64,000 bases of DNA from Myxococcales bacterium 68-20. Its GTDB lineage: Bacteria; Myxococcota_A; Polyangia; Polyangiales; Polyangiaceae. Made by a program: the position numbers and the translations under genes. The notes beneath the pieces were generated by a model. The model was not told where the DNA came from. It worked only from the letters and a program-made list of their open reading frames with translations, and searched no databases. Of the stretch, positions 45,222 to 54,537 are shown in pieces (within the stretch, counting starts at the first letter, position 1; each line of letters starts with the position of its first letter). The stretch lies in NCBI GenBank assembly GCA_001899635.1, contig MKVQ01000024.1:1-64000 (forward strand), given 5' to 3'.

Positions 45222-48200
45222 CACTGGAACCGAACGACGACGTAGCCGTTCCTCCCAAGACCGATGTTGGTGGGCACCCAGCCGACCCAGGTGACGGCGT
45301 TGCCGCCATAACCGGGGAGCCAGGTGCCGGTGGGGTAGTCGGGGTCCGCCATGTTCGCAGGGACTTGGAAGTTGCCGGCGATCGTCGTGCCGCCGTTCGG
45401 CGCGTAACCGCCGCCGCCGCCACCGCCGGCGGAGAAGCTGGAGTGTCTGGCGCTGCCGCCGCCGCCGCCGTAGCCACCGCCTCCGGATCCGCCGCACTCG
45501 TGCCCGCCGACGCCGTAGTAACGGGAGGCGACACTGCCGCCCCGTCCGCCGTCGCTCCAATGGGAGCCAGCAGTGGCCGTGCCGTCTTGGTTTGGATCGC
45601 TGCCTGGCGTGCCGCCGACGCCGTTGCCGCCGCCTGTCCCAGCAATCCCAGAGGGCCCCTGAGCGGCCTGACCGGCCTGACCGGCGGTCCCGCCGCCAGC
45701 TCCCGAAGCGCCCGTCGTCGCCGTCGAGCCGTGACCGCCGCCGCCACCGCCCGCGATCGCGAGCCAGTCACCGATCGCGAGATGGCGGGTCGTGCTGAAG
45801 AGCGGGACCCGCACGACCCCCGACATCTGGCCTCCGGTCGCGCCGTCGGTGCAGGTCGAGATCCCTCCGCGCCCGATGTCGTCGACGCCGTTGTATCCCT
45901 CTCCGGGGACCTCGACGAACGCGAGCGAGCCCGCGCCACCGACGATCGCGCCGAACGTCTCGCCCGGGCTCACCGCGGTCGTGCTCGAGCTGAAGCCGCC
46001 GCCGCCGCCGGCGCTGCTCCGATAGCCCATCTCACGGTCGAAGCCGCCGCCGCCACCAGCGCCCCACGCCTTTACCGTCATGCTCGTCATCCCATCAGGA
46101 ACGACGACGGCATTGCTCTCCGTGAGGCGGCAGACGGTGCACATCTCGCCCGTGACGTTCGCTACCGACGAGTACACGCCGGCGGCGTTGCGGGTGAAGA
46201 GACTGTAGTAGTAGACGCCGGGCACCGCGATCGGGTCGGCGAAAGACGTCTCCGTTCCCGGCACGTCGATGAGGAGCGCTCCGTCATCGGGCGTCGTCGC
46301 ATAAGCGGTCGTCGAGCGGAGGATCCGGATCGCTTCGACCGCGTCGGGAGGCAGCTTCCAGCCGAGGACGATCGCGCCGGTCGATGCTCGAAGCTCCGCC
46401 ACGGGACCGCTGCCTGCGATCACGTCACTGCACGTCGGTCCGCCCATGTTGCCCGGACAGCGCGTGAGGACGACGACGACGTGGCCATTGCGTCCCCCGG
46501 TGTTCGCGGGACCGCCGCGCGCGGGGGTCGAGCCGTCGGTGGGATAGAACGGCGAGTCCTCCTCCGCCGCAAAGTAGGCGCCGGCGTTCGTCGTGCGGAT
46601 CGTGAGCCCGTTCGCATTCTTCGCGTAGTGGCCGCCGCCGCCGCCACCGGCCCAGAAGGGCTGCCGACCGAAGGTCGCTCTGCCGGCACCGCCGCCGCCG
46701 TAACCACCTCCGCCCGGACCTCCGCACTGCCCGGCGGAGCACGGGGTGGTGGCGGCGCCCTGGCCGCCATCTGCGAACGCGAGGCCGGGGGGGATATCGA
46801 ACGTGTGCGCGTAGCGCCCGCTGGCGCCGCCCAATCCATTGACGCCTGGCAGGCCCTGTCCGAGCCCGGAACCCGGAGAGCCTCCGCCGCCGCCCGGCCT
46901 TCCGGACCCGAGGCTGCCCGACGCGCCTCCTCCTCCGGCGATGACGCTCCATTCCGAGATGGCCATGGGCACGCCGGAGATTGGCTTTCGGAAGAAGCCC
47001 GACATCTGACCGCCACTGGGAATGAAGTTCTGGTCGGCCGGACCGCCGCGCCCGATGTCTTCGGTCCCGTTGTAGCCGCCGGTGCCCCTGTAGTCGCCGC
47101 CGCGGCCCACCATCGCGCGCCACGTTTCACCCGGAAGGATCCGTCCGTAGCTGGTCGCGTAGCCGCCGCCGCCGCCGTTGGCACCGCCGCCGCCGCCGCC
47201 GGCTCCCCACGCGTGCACGGTGAAGTACGAGAACTGCGGATCGTGGGGGACGTCGGCGCTGGCGGTGAATCGGCGGATGACCCAGCTCGGCGTGAACGAG
47301 ACGCGTGCGGGTATCGAGAACGCCCCCCGCTCATCGTAGGCGTACGCGGCATAGTGGTACGGCGTCCCGAGGACGGCCGTACTGTCGAACACGAATCGCG
47401 CCTTACCGTCGTAGATGACCGTTCCGTCCGTCGGACTCGCGGGAGCCGAGCCTGTCTTTCGAACGATGCGAACTCCGACCAAGTCGAGATCCGCCGGTAG
47501 CTTCCAGTGGAGGCCCACACGCCCGTGCTCGGAGTAGGTGAAATCGATGACCGGCCCGGGCGGCGGGTCGTACGTCGAACAGGTCGCGTCGTAGTACCCC
47601 GTCGCGCACGCGCACGTGAAGCCCAGGAAGTGGTCCGTGCACGTCCCACCGTTCATGCAGGGGTTCGGCGCGCATTCGTCGATCTCGGTGCATACGACGC
47701 CGCTGCCCTCGTAGCCGGCGTTGCACGTGCAGTCGTGCGACCCGGGGGTGTTCGTGCAGGTCGCGTTGACGTGGCAGCCGCCGGCATTGATGAGGCACTC
47801 GTCGATGTCGAGACACGAGGTGCCAGTGCCCCTCCAGCCGGAGTTGCACGCGCATGAGCGGCTGCCGATCGTGTTCGTGCAGGTCGCGTGGGCGTCGCAT
47901 CCACCGTTGTCGGTGAGACACTCGTCGACGTCGTTGCACGTCACGCCGCCGTCGGTCGACGCCCAGCCAGAGGCGCACGTGCAGATCCGACTGCCCACGG
48001 TGTTGGTGCACGTCGCCAGCGGAGAGCATCCGCCGTTGTTGGAGAGGCACTCGTTGACGTCGGTGCAGGTCAGACCGTTGTCGGGCGTCGTGTAGCCGGT
48101 CGCGCACGTGCACGTGCGCGATCCAGGCGTGTTGGTGCACGTCGCCACCGCGGAGCATCCGCCGTTGTTGGTGAGGCACTCGTCGACGTCGGTGCAGGTG

Positions 48201-49210
48201 ATGCCGTCGTCGTTGGTCGTGTACCCGCTCGGGCAGGTGCACGCACGTGACCCCGGCGTGTTGGTGCAGGTCGCGTTCGCCGCGCATCCACCGTTGCTGA
48301 CGAGGCACTCGTCGACGTCGGTGCACGTCACGCCGTCGTCGGTCGTCGTGTGCCCGCGCGGGCAGGTGCACGTGCGCGATCCCGGCGTGTTGGTGCAGGT
48401 CGCGTTCGCCGCGCACCCGCCGTTGTTGGTGAGGCACTCGTCGACGTCGGTGCACGTCACGCCGTCGTCGGTCGTCGCATAACCGTTCGGACAGGTGCAC
48501 GTGCGCGACCCCGGCGTGTTGGTGCAGGTGGCGTTCGCCGCGCATCCGCCGTTCGCGACGAGGCAATCGTCGACGTCGGTGCAGGTGATGCCGTTGTCGG
48601 TCGTCGCATAACCGTTCAGGCAGGTGCACGTGCGCGCTCCCGGCGTGTTGGTGCAGGTCGCGTTCACCGAACATCCGCCGTTGCCGGCGAGGCATTCGTC
48701 GACGTCGGTGCACGTGACGCCATGGTCGGTCGTCGTGTAGCCACGACCGCAGACGCACGTGCGCGAACCCGGCGTGTTGACGCACGTCGCGGCAGCCGAG
48801 CATCCGCCGTTGTTCACGAGGCACTCGTCGACTTCGCTGCAGGTAACCCCGTCGTCGGCCGTCGTGTAGCCGGTCGGGCACGTGCACGTCCGGCCGGCGG
48901 CCGTCTTCGTGCAAGTCGCGAGCGGATCGCAGCCGCCGTTGGCGGACGCGCACTCGGAGTCGTCACCGCCCCCGTCCCTGCGCAGCGATGCATCGTCGCC
49001 CCCTACGTTCGCGTCGCGGCTGGCGCTGGAGGCGTCCTCGGCCGTGCCGGAGTCGTATGCGGTGTTCTCGTCACCGCCGTCGCCGCTCGGCGAAGCGGAA
49101 CACCCGACGAGGAAGAGCGCGCCGACGAGCAGCGCGAGGACCCACCGCGCTCGGCGGTCCAGCGGAGCGGAGGCGTTCGACGCAGGCCGAACCGGATTGG
49201 ACCCGTTCAT
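45221..49210 (-). CDS. EGF-repeat, glycine-rich surface lipoprotein
   Basis: A 1329-residue lipoprotein (lipobox FLVGC). About residues 80-555 hold 11 EGF modules; modules 2-9 follow the calcium-binding form DVDECLTNNGGC ... CTNTPGSRTCTC with a 43-residue period, and the last is a classic DECAPNPCMNGGTC module. Fibronectin-III-like stretches (GPVIDFTYSEHGRVGLHWKL) alternate with two long glycine-rich domains (AWGAGGGGGGANGGGGG and similar) after it. Such proteins are likely adhesins or matrix-binding proteins. The downstream lipoprotein gene is translationally coupled. Confidence 0.85.
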   Translation of the reverse strand: MNGSNPVRPASNASAPLDRRARWVLALLVGALFLVGCSASPSGDGGDENTAYDSGTAEDASSASRDANVGGDDASLRRDGGGDDSECASANGGCDPLATCTKTAAGRTCTCPTGYTTADDGVTCSEVDECLVNNGGCSAAATCVNTPGSRTCVCGRGYTTTDHGVTCTDVDECLAGNGGCSVNATCTNTPGARTCTCLNGYATTDNGITCTDVDDCLVANGGCAANATCTNTPGSRTCTCPNGYATTDDGVTCTDVDECLTNNGGCAANATCTNTPGSRTCTCPRGHTTTDDGVTCTDVDECLVSNGGCAANATCTNTPGSRACTCPSGYTTNDDGITCTDVDECLTNNGGCSAVATCTNTPGSRTCTCATGYTTPDNGLTCTDVNECLSNNGGCSPLATCTNTVGSRICTCASGWASTDGGVTCNDVDECLTDNGGCDAHATCTNTIGSRSCACNSGWRGTGTSCLDIDECLINAGGCHVNATCTNTPGSHDCTCNAGYEGSGVVCTEIDECAPNPCMNGGTCTDHFLGFTCACATGYYDATCSTYDPPPGPVIDFTYSEHGRVGLHWKLPADLDLVGVRIVRKTGSAPASPTDGTVIYDGKARFVFDSTAVLGTPYHYAAYAYDERGAFSIPARVSFTPSWVIRRFTASADVPHDPQFSYFTVHAWGAGGGGGGANGGGGGYATSYGRILPGETWRAMVGRGGDYRGTGGYNGTEDIGRGGPADQNFIPSGGQMSGFFRKPISGVPMAISEWSVIAGGGGASGSLGSGRPGGGGGSPGSGLGQGLPGVNGLGGASGRYAHTFDIPPGLAFADGGQGAATTPCSAGQCGGPGGGGYGGGGAGRATFGRQPFWAGGGGGGHYAKNANGLTIRTTNAGAYFAAEEDSPFYPTDGSTPARGGPANTGGRNGHVVVVLTRCPGNMGGPTCSDVIAGSGPVAELRASTGAIVLGWKLPPDAVEAIRILRSTTAYATTPDDGALLIDVPGTETSFADPIAVPGVYYYSLFTRNAAGVYSSVANVTGEMCTVCRLTESNAVVVPDGMTSMTVKAWGAGGGGGFDREMGYRSSAGGGGGFSSSTTAVSPGETFGAIVGGAGSLAFVEVPGEGYNGVDDIGRGGISTCTDGATGGQMSGVVRVPLFSTTRHLAIGDWLAIAGGGGGGHGSTATTGASGAGGGTAGQAGQAAQGPSGIAGTGGGNGVGGTPGSDPNQDGTATAGSHWSDGGRGGSVASRYYGVGGHECGGSGGGGYGGGGGSARHSSFSAGGGGGGGYAPNGGTTIAGNFQVPANMADPDYPTGTWLPGYGGNAVTWVGWVPTNIGLGRNGYVVVRFQ
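47915..48946 (-). repeat. 129-bp tandem repeat encoding EGF modules
   Basis: The anchor GAGGCACTCGTCGACG or a close variant recurs at 47915, 48044, 48173, 48302, 48431, 48560, 48689 and 48818, exactly 129 bp (43 codons) apart. The units are similar enough at DNA level to allow slippage or unequal recombination that would change module number without breaking frame. Confidence 0.9.
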
Positions 49211-49272
49211 TCGGAATGTCTCCCCGAGATCGTGCGCAGAGGATTCAGCGACATTAGTTCACGGGGAGCGCT

Positions 49273-49308
49273 ACGGACCTAGGCCTAGTTTAAGGCGTAC
49301 TCCTCGGC
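49273..49308. repeat. Right copy of the 36-bp inverted repeat
   Basis: Perfect reverse complement of 41979-42014, with CTAGGCCTAG at 49279-49288. It lies between the divergent EGF-protein gene (start 49210) and RCC1 protein gene 2 (start 49373), so it probably contains regulatory sites for both. No recombinase gene is near either copy. Confidence 0.9.
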
Positions 49309-49372
49309 GCCCCGACCTGCGACGCTCGGCCAGCGACGTTTGTGGACGTCGAGAAGCGACGAGGATGCGATC

Positions 49373-51676
49373 GTGAAGGAACAGATCACGCGCGTTGGTT
49401 CGGCGGCGACGGCGGTCTTCTTCCTGTTCGCTGGCGCGTGCAGCCTCGACGGTTGCAGCGCGGAGCCCTCGGGCTTCCCCAAGGAGACGACCATCCCGAA
49501 CGAGGACGGCGGAGCACCGAGCCCTGACGGCAGTACGCCGGAACGAGACGCCGGCCCTCCGCCGGAGCCAGACGCTGGCGGTGCGGCCTGCGCCGCGGGA
49601 ACGTGGGACCACGACGGAGATCCGGACACGGAATGCGTCGTCTGGTCGACGTGCGAAGCGGGGACTTACGTCTCCGGCGTGCCCTCGCCGACCTCGGACC
49701 GGATCTGCTCCGCCTGCGTCAGCGGCACCTTCAGCGTTGTCCCCAACGCCGCGGCCTGCTCCCCGTGGATCAACTGTCCGGCAGGAAGCTTCGTGACGGC
49801 GTCCGGAACGGCCTCTGCCGACCGTCGATGCGCGCCGTGCGCGGAGGGGACGTACGCGTGGTCCGCGAACCAATCAAGCTGCTTGGCCCCCGACGCATGC
49901 GCGGTCGGGACAGAGCAGCTCGTCCCCGCGGCGCCGGGAGTACCGCCGATCTGCGCTCCGTGCCCCGCAGGTACGCACTGCGCCGGCGGCGCAGCTCCGA
50001 AGGAGGAGTGCGCCAGCGGGACATGGGATCACGACGGGTCTCCAACGACGGCGTGCATCGCGAGGACGGCATGCATCGCTGGCCAGTCGGTCGCCGCCGA
50101 GGGCAGCGTAACGACGGACAGGACGTGTGCGTCCTGCACGAGCGGGACGTTCAGCACGAGCTCGAACGCGCCGCGCTGCGCAAGATGGCGCTCCTGCGAG
50201 GCGGGCACCTTCGTGAGCACTGCGGGGAGCACGACCGCCGATCGGCAATGCACGCCCTGCGACGAGGGGACGTACACGTCATCGTCGAACCAGGCCGTGT
50301 GTCAGCCTCCGGGAGCGTGCGCCGCCGGGACCGAACACGTCGCTGCGAGCACCCCGACATCGCCGACGATCTGCGCGCCGTGCGAACCGGGGACGTATTG
50401 TCCCGGCGGTGTCACGCCGAAGCAAACGTGTGCGACGGGCACATGGGATGATGACGGCGATCCCGGGACCGCGTGCGTGGCCTGGACGACCTGCACGGCG
50501 GGCGAGAAGGTGGCGACGGGCGGCTCTCGGACGGCGGACCGTACGTGCGAGGCGTGTTCGGGCTCCTTCAACACGACGTCGAACGCCGCGACCTGCACGA
50601 CGTGGAGGACCTGCGCGCCGACCACCTACGTGACCGCCGCCGGCACCGCGCTCACGGACCGGCAGTGCGCGCCGTGTGCCGCCGGAGTCACGACGACGAC
50701 GGCGAACTCCACGGCATGCGCGGGTGCCGTCGAGGTCGCGGGCGGCTACGCGCACACCTGCGCGCGCATGACCGACGGCTCGGTCCGCTGCTGGGGACGC
50801 AACCAGAATGGCGTGCTCGGGCCGCCCACCGGTGTGACCGGTGCGACCGCGCTCGCCGTCGGCGCCGAGCACACCTGCGCGATCATGGAGGACACGACCC
50901 TCCGCTGCTGGGGAGCCAACCACTACGGCCAGCTCGGCGACGGAACGACGAACCACACTGCCAATCCGGTCACCGTCCTGGGGCTCTCCGGTGTCGTCGA
51001 GGTCGCCGCTGCGGACGGCCACACCTGCGCCCGCATCAGCGACGGCAGCCTTCGCTGCTGGGGCTGGAACGGCTTCGGCATGCTCGGCGATGGAGCGTAC
51101 ATGAACCGTTCCTCTCCCTTCACCGTCCCCAATGTCACCGGCGTCGTCGGGCTCGCTGTTGGCTACGGCCATACCTGCGCGATCCTTGCCGACAGGACCG
51201 TCCGCTGCTGGGGAGCAAACCAGAACGGCGAGCTCGGCAACGGAACGGTCTCCGATGTCGTTGCGCTCGCCTGCGGCCGGTCCCACACGTGCGCGCTCCT
51301 GAGCGATACGACGGTCCGCTGCTGGGGGAGCAACGTTCAGGGCCAGCTCGGGAACGGAACGACGACCACGGGGCCCACGCCTGTCGCGGTCTCCGGGCTC
51401 ACGGGGGTGACCAAGCTCGTCGCCGGCAGCAACCAAACATGCGCCCGCTTGCTCGACGGCTCTGTCCATTGCTGGGGTGACACCACCACGGGCTGGTGGT
51501 CCGTGCCTCAAAAGGTCTCTGGGCTGTTCGGAGTCGACACGGTCAACGTGGCCCCGTATCACGCCTGCGCGGTCATGGCCGATCGCTCCCTTCGTTGCTG
51601 GGGAAACAACGCGTTCGGCATGCTCGGCGATGGAACGACGACAAACCGGACGTCCCCGGTGACTGTCCTCTGGTAG
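49373..51676 (+). CDS. TNFR-like/RCC1 surface lipoprotein 2
   Basis: A 767-residue paralogue of the protein at 42147-44537, with the same order: signal peptide (TAVFFLFAGAC, lipobox-like), acidic linker, TNFR-like Cys-rich half (CASCTSGTFSTSSNAPRCAR, CEPGTYCPGGVTPKQTC) and seven RCC1 blades (CAIMEDTTLRCWGANHYGQL), ending SPVTVLW. The GTG at 49373 follows GAGGA by 9 bases. It is divergent from the EGF gene across the inverted-repeat module. Confidence 0.85.
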   Translation: MKEQITRVGSAATAVFFLFAGACSLDGCSAEPSGFPKETTIPNEDGGAPSPDGSTPERDAGPPPEPDAGGAACAAGTWDHDGDPDTECVVWSTCEAGTYVSGVPSPTSDRICSACVSGTFSVVPNAAACSPWINCPAGSFVTASGTASADRRCAPCAEGTYAWSANQSSCLAPDACAVGTEQLVPAAPGVPPICAPCPAGTHCAGGAAPKEECASGTWDHDGSPTTACIARTACIAGQSVAAEGSVTTDRTCASCTSGTFSTSSNAPRCARWRSCEAGTFVSTAGSTTADRQCTPCDEGTYTSSSNQAVCQPPGACAAGTEHVAASTPTSPTICAPCEPGTYCPGGVTPKQTCATGTWDDDGDPGTACVAWTTCTAGEKVATGGSRTADRTCEACSGSFNTTSNAATCTTWRTCAPTTYVTAAGTALTDRQCAPCAAGVTTTTANSTACAGAVEVAGGYAHTCARMTDGSVRCWGRNQNGVLGPPTGVTGATALAVGAEHTCAIMEDTTLRCWGANHYGQLGDGTTNHTANPVTVLGLSGVVEVAAADGHTCARISDGSLRCWGWNGFGMLGDGAYMNRSSPFTVPNVTGVVGLAVGYGHTCAILADRTVRCWGANQNGELGNGTVSDVVALACGRSHTCALLSDTTVRCWGSNVQGQLGNGTTTTGPTPVAVSGLTGVTKLVAGSNQTCARLLDGSVHCWGDTTTGWWSVPQKVSGLFGVDTVNVAPYHACAVMADRSLRCWGNNAFGMLGDGTTTNRTSPVTVLW

Positions 51677-51868
51677 ACGCCGTCGCTCCGGGCGGGACTG
51701 TCTAGGCCCGAGCCCTGGCACAACTGCAGCTCGTAGATGAAGAGCCTCTGGCTGGACCTACGCACGCGGCGGTCACGACGATGTTTGTCGACTCGCCGCC
51801 GGGCGTGACTTGGGATGGTACCCGTTTGGGTTACAGACGCGTACTGAAGTCGGTACAACGCTGGCCCG

Positions 51869-54358
51869 ATGAGCAAACGATGCATCGCGCTGGTCGCTTC
51901 GCTTCTGGATCTGCTGGCGTGTGGTTCGTCGAAGTCGCCCTCACCGGGGGAGGGACACGGCTTGGTGACGTCCGCGAGCGGGGAGCTCGGACCGAACAGC
52001 AAGGTGCTCGACGAGGCGAGCCTCGGCGCGCTCACGGCGGCCGCCGAAGATGAGCTCGTCTTCTCCACCACGACGGGCCAGCTCGAGGCTGTCGCCGTCG
52101 ATGACGTGCTGCTCGCAGGCATGACGGCGCATACGCCGGGCGGCTTTCTGGTGAAGGTCCTTGGCACCGAGCAGCGGGGAGATGCGTTCGTGGTTCAGAC
52201 GCGCCCCGCGAAGGTGGAAGAGGCGTTCAAGACGCTCTCCGTGAAGGCCAAAGGGCGCTTGCCCGTCCCCGCCGCGCCGCCGAGCGATCCGAGCGCGACG
52301 TCCACGCAGAGCGTGCAGCGGATCCAGCAAGGGCTCGGCTTTTCGTATCCGTACCGCCTCGAGGGCTCCTCCGACAACGGCCGGCTCGCAGTCCAGGGAT
52401 CGCTCGGCATCGACGCTTCGATCGGCATCGATCTCGACGTGAACATCATCGAGTTCAAAGTCTCCACCGTCGCGTTGACGTTCGATGCGAGCGAGTCGTT
52501 CTCCGCCGATTTTGCGGCCTCGGGGAGCAGCAGCGTCGACAAGACGCTGGAGCTTGCGCGCATTCCGTTTCAGCCGATCCCGATCCCCGTCCCGGGGCTG
52601 CCGATCCCGCTCATCCTCAACCCTCGCATCGTCGTAGAAGCGAGCCTCACCGGGACGACGAAAGGGGAGCTCCAGGCGAGCGTGCAGCAAGACGCCGGCT
52701 TCACGAGCAGCCTCGGATATCGCGACGGGAAGATCGGCGGCACCTTCGAGCCGAACGCCGACTTCAACGTCGAGCAACCCACCTATGGCGGTTCGCTGTC
52801 GTTGCGCGCCGCCGCCGAGGCGCGCCTCGAGGTGCTCGTCTACAACAGCTTCGGACCGTACGCGGGGATCGAGTCGTATCTGCAGCTCTCCGCCAACTTG
52901 GAGGGGCCACCTCCGTGCGTCACGGGTGTTCTCGACGCGGGGCTCGCCGCCAAGGTAGGGATCCGCAACGCCTTTGGCGGTGACGCCGCGACGCGACCGT
53001 TCGACAAGCCCTTCGAGCTGGCCAAGATCGACACCTGCAATGGCGATCCGAACGCCCCCCGTCCGGTGCCCACCTGGTCACGCTCGTACGGTCGTCAGGG
53101 GAGCACGGGCGAGGAGGCGCGTGCCGTCGTCGAAGCTTCCGACGGCACCATCGTCGTCGTCGGAACGAGCGGGTTGTTCGATGGAATCCGCGGCGCGGAC
53201 GCTGGCTTTGGGGTGATGCGCCTCGACGCGCTCGGCAACGTGTTGTGGCAGCGAACCTTCCGCGACCGCGCGGCGCTCGGCGGCGCGCGCGCCGTCGTGC
53301 AGAACCGAAACGGCTTCGTCGTGGCGTGCGAGTACGGCCTCGCGCAACTGGATCCCGGTGGCAACATCGTGTGGAGCAGGAGCGTCTTCGATGAAAACGC
53401 CCGCATCACGTCGATCGACGTTCGCGAAGACGACACGCTGCTCGTCGCGGGGGAGATCACGAGCGACCCGGTGGCTTGGGCGATGCACGCCGACGGGGAG
53501 GGGAACCCCATCTGGTCTCGACGTTTCCCAGGCGAGACCTTCGCTCGGGTACGCGCGACCAAAGATGGTGGTGCCGTGCTCGTTGGTCGTTTCAAGGCGA
53601 ACTTCGGGGACTACTACGCGGTGAAGCTCGGCGCCGACGGGCAGGTGGCGTGGCAACGCGCCATCGACAACCGCACCGTGAACGAAGAGACCAACACGAT
53701 CGAATGGAGTATCGACCGTGCCTACGACGTCGCGGAGAAGCCAGGCGGCGGGTTCTTCGTCGTCGGGACGAGCCTCTCGATCTACCCGTTCCCCGACGCG
53801 ACGGGCACCGCGTACTTCTTCCCGGGGCTCATCGATCTCGCCGCCGACGGCAGTCTCCGCGGCGGACTCGCCCACCGCGCGCCTCCCGGCGCTGAGCATA
53901 TGAGCGCGAAGGCCGTCGGCGTTCGGGCCGACGGCTCGACGTTGATCGTGTCGTCGCTCGCCGAGAAGATCGACGATCTGGACGAACGTGAAGACGTCTT
54001 GCTCATTCGCGGGCAGACGTTCACGCGGCTCGACGGTGGAAAGAACGATTTCCCGTACGGCGGCAGCATGAGCTCGGGCGTTCCGCTCGTCATGACGAGG
54101 GACGGCGGGGCGCTCGTAGCGGTGACCTCCAACTCGTTCTCGAACGAGAATCGGATTTGGCTGGTGAAGCTCAATCGCGCCGGGAGCATCGACTTTCCGC
54201 ACAGCAAGTTCGTCGACGGCTTCACGTTGGAGACGCAGCCCGCGTCCTCGCCGGTGACCGCGGCCCCGGTCGACGCGCCGGTGAAGACCACCGTCATCGA
54301 ACGAGAGCGGTTCGACAGCGAGGTGACACCCATGACGATGAGCACGCAAGCGCCCTGA
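51869..54358 (+). CDS. Large lipoprotein with C-terminal propeller-like repeats
   Basis: The 829-residue product has a lipobox (LLDLLAC, Cys18). The N-terminal 400 residues are beta-rich without a recognised family (IGIDLDVNIIEFKVSTVALT). From about residue 405 there are repeats of the form ARAVVEASDGTIVVVGTSG, VMRLDALGNVLWQRTF and KDGGAVLVGRFKANFGDYYA, typical of beta-propeller or delta-60-type repeats in secreted proteins. It lies downstream of RCC1 gene 2 on the same strand (192-bp gap). Confidence 0.75.
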   Translation: MSKRCIALVASLLDLLACGSSKSPSPGEGHGLVTSASGELGPNSKVLDEASLGALTAAAEDELVFSTTTGQLEAVAVDDVLLAGMTAHTPGGFLVKVLGTEQRGDAFVVQTRPAKVEEAFKTLSVKAKGRLPVPAAPPSDPSATSTQSVQRIQQGLGFSYPYRLEGSSDNGRLAVQGSLGIDASIGIDLDVNIIEFKVSTVALTFDASESFSADFAASGSSSVDKTLELARIPFQPIPIPVPGLPIPLILNPRIVVEASLTGTTKGELQASVQQDAGFTSSLGYRDGKIGGTFEPNADFNVEQPTYGGSLSLRAAAEARLEVLVYNSFGPYAGIESYLQLSANLEGPPPCVTGVLDAGLAAKVGIRNAFGGDAATRPFDKPFELAKIDTCNGDPNAPRPVPTWSRSYGRQGSTGEEARAVVEASDGTIVVVGTSGLFDGIRGADAGFGVMRLDALGNVLWQRTFRDRAALGGARAVVQNRNGFVVACEYGLAQLDPGGNIVWSRSVFDENARITSIDVREDDTLLVAGEITSDPVAWAMHADGEGNPIWSRRFPGETFARVRATKDGGAVLVGRFKANFGDYYAVKLGADGQVAWQRAIDNRTVNEETNTIEWSIDRAYDVAEKPGGGFFVVGTSLSIYPFPDATGTAYFFPGLIDLAADGSLRGGLAHRAPPGAEHMSAKAVGVRADGSTLIVSSLAEKIDDLDEREDVLLIRGQTFTRLDGGKNDFPYGGSMSSGVPLVMTRDGGALVAVTSNSFSNENRIWLVKLNRAGSIDFPHSKFVDGFTLETQPASSPVTAAPVDAPVKTTVIERERFDSEVTPMTMSTQAP

Positions 54359-54537
54359 GGGCCACGAGAGACGAGCGTTGTCTCCAGTTCGTGGAGGCAG
54401 CGAGTGAGGACGTGGACTTGGATCGAGGCATTGGTCGCGTCTGACGCGCGAGGTCCTCGACTGCGGCTTCTCCTGGCTGTAGGACGCAGTCGCCGCGTCA
54501 GGCGCTCCGCGCCTCGGACGTCGTCGCGGGCTGGCGG

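Noticed and set aside
44921-47500. An 859-codon plus-strand frame opposite the EGF/glycine-rich gene
   Set aside because: Composition is Arg/Ala-rich without motifs, while the opposite strand encodes recognisable domains.
47915-48946. CRISPR-like regular repeats
   Set aside because: The 129-bp units are entirely coding for EGF modules in frame, with no spacer/repeat alternation.
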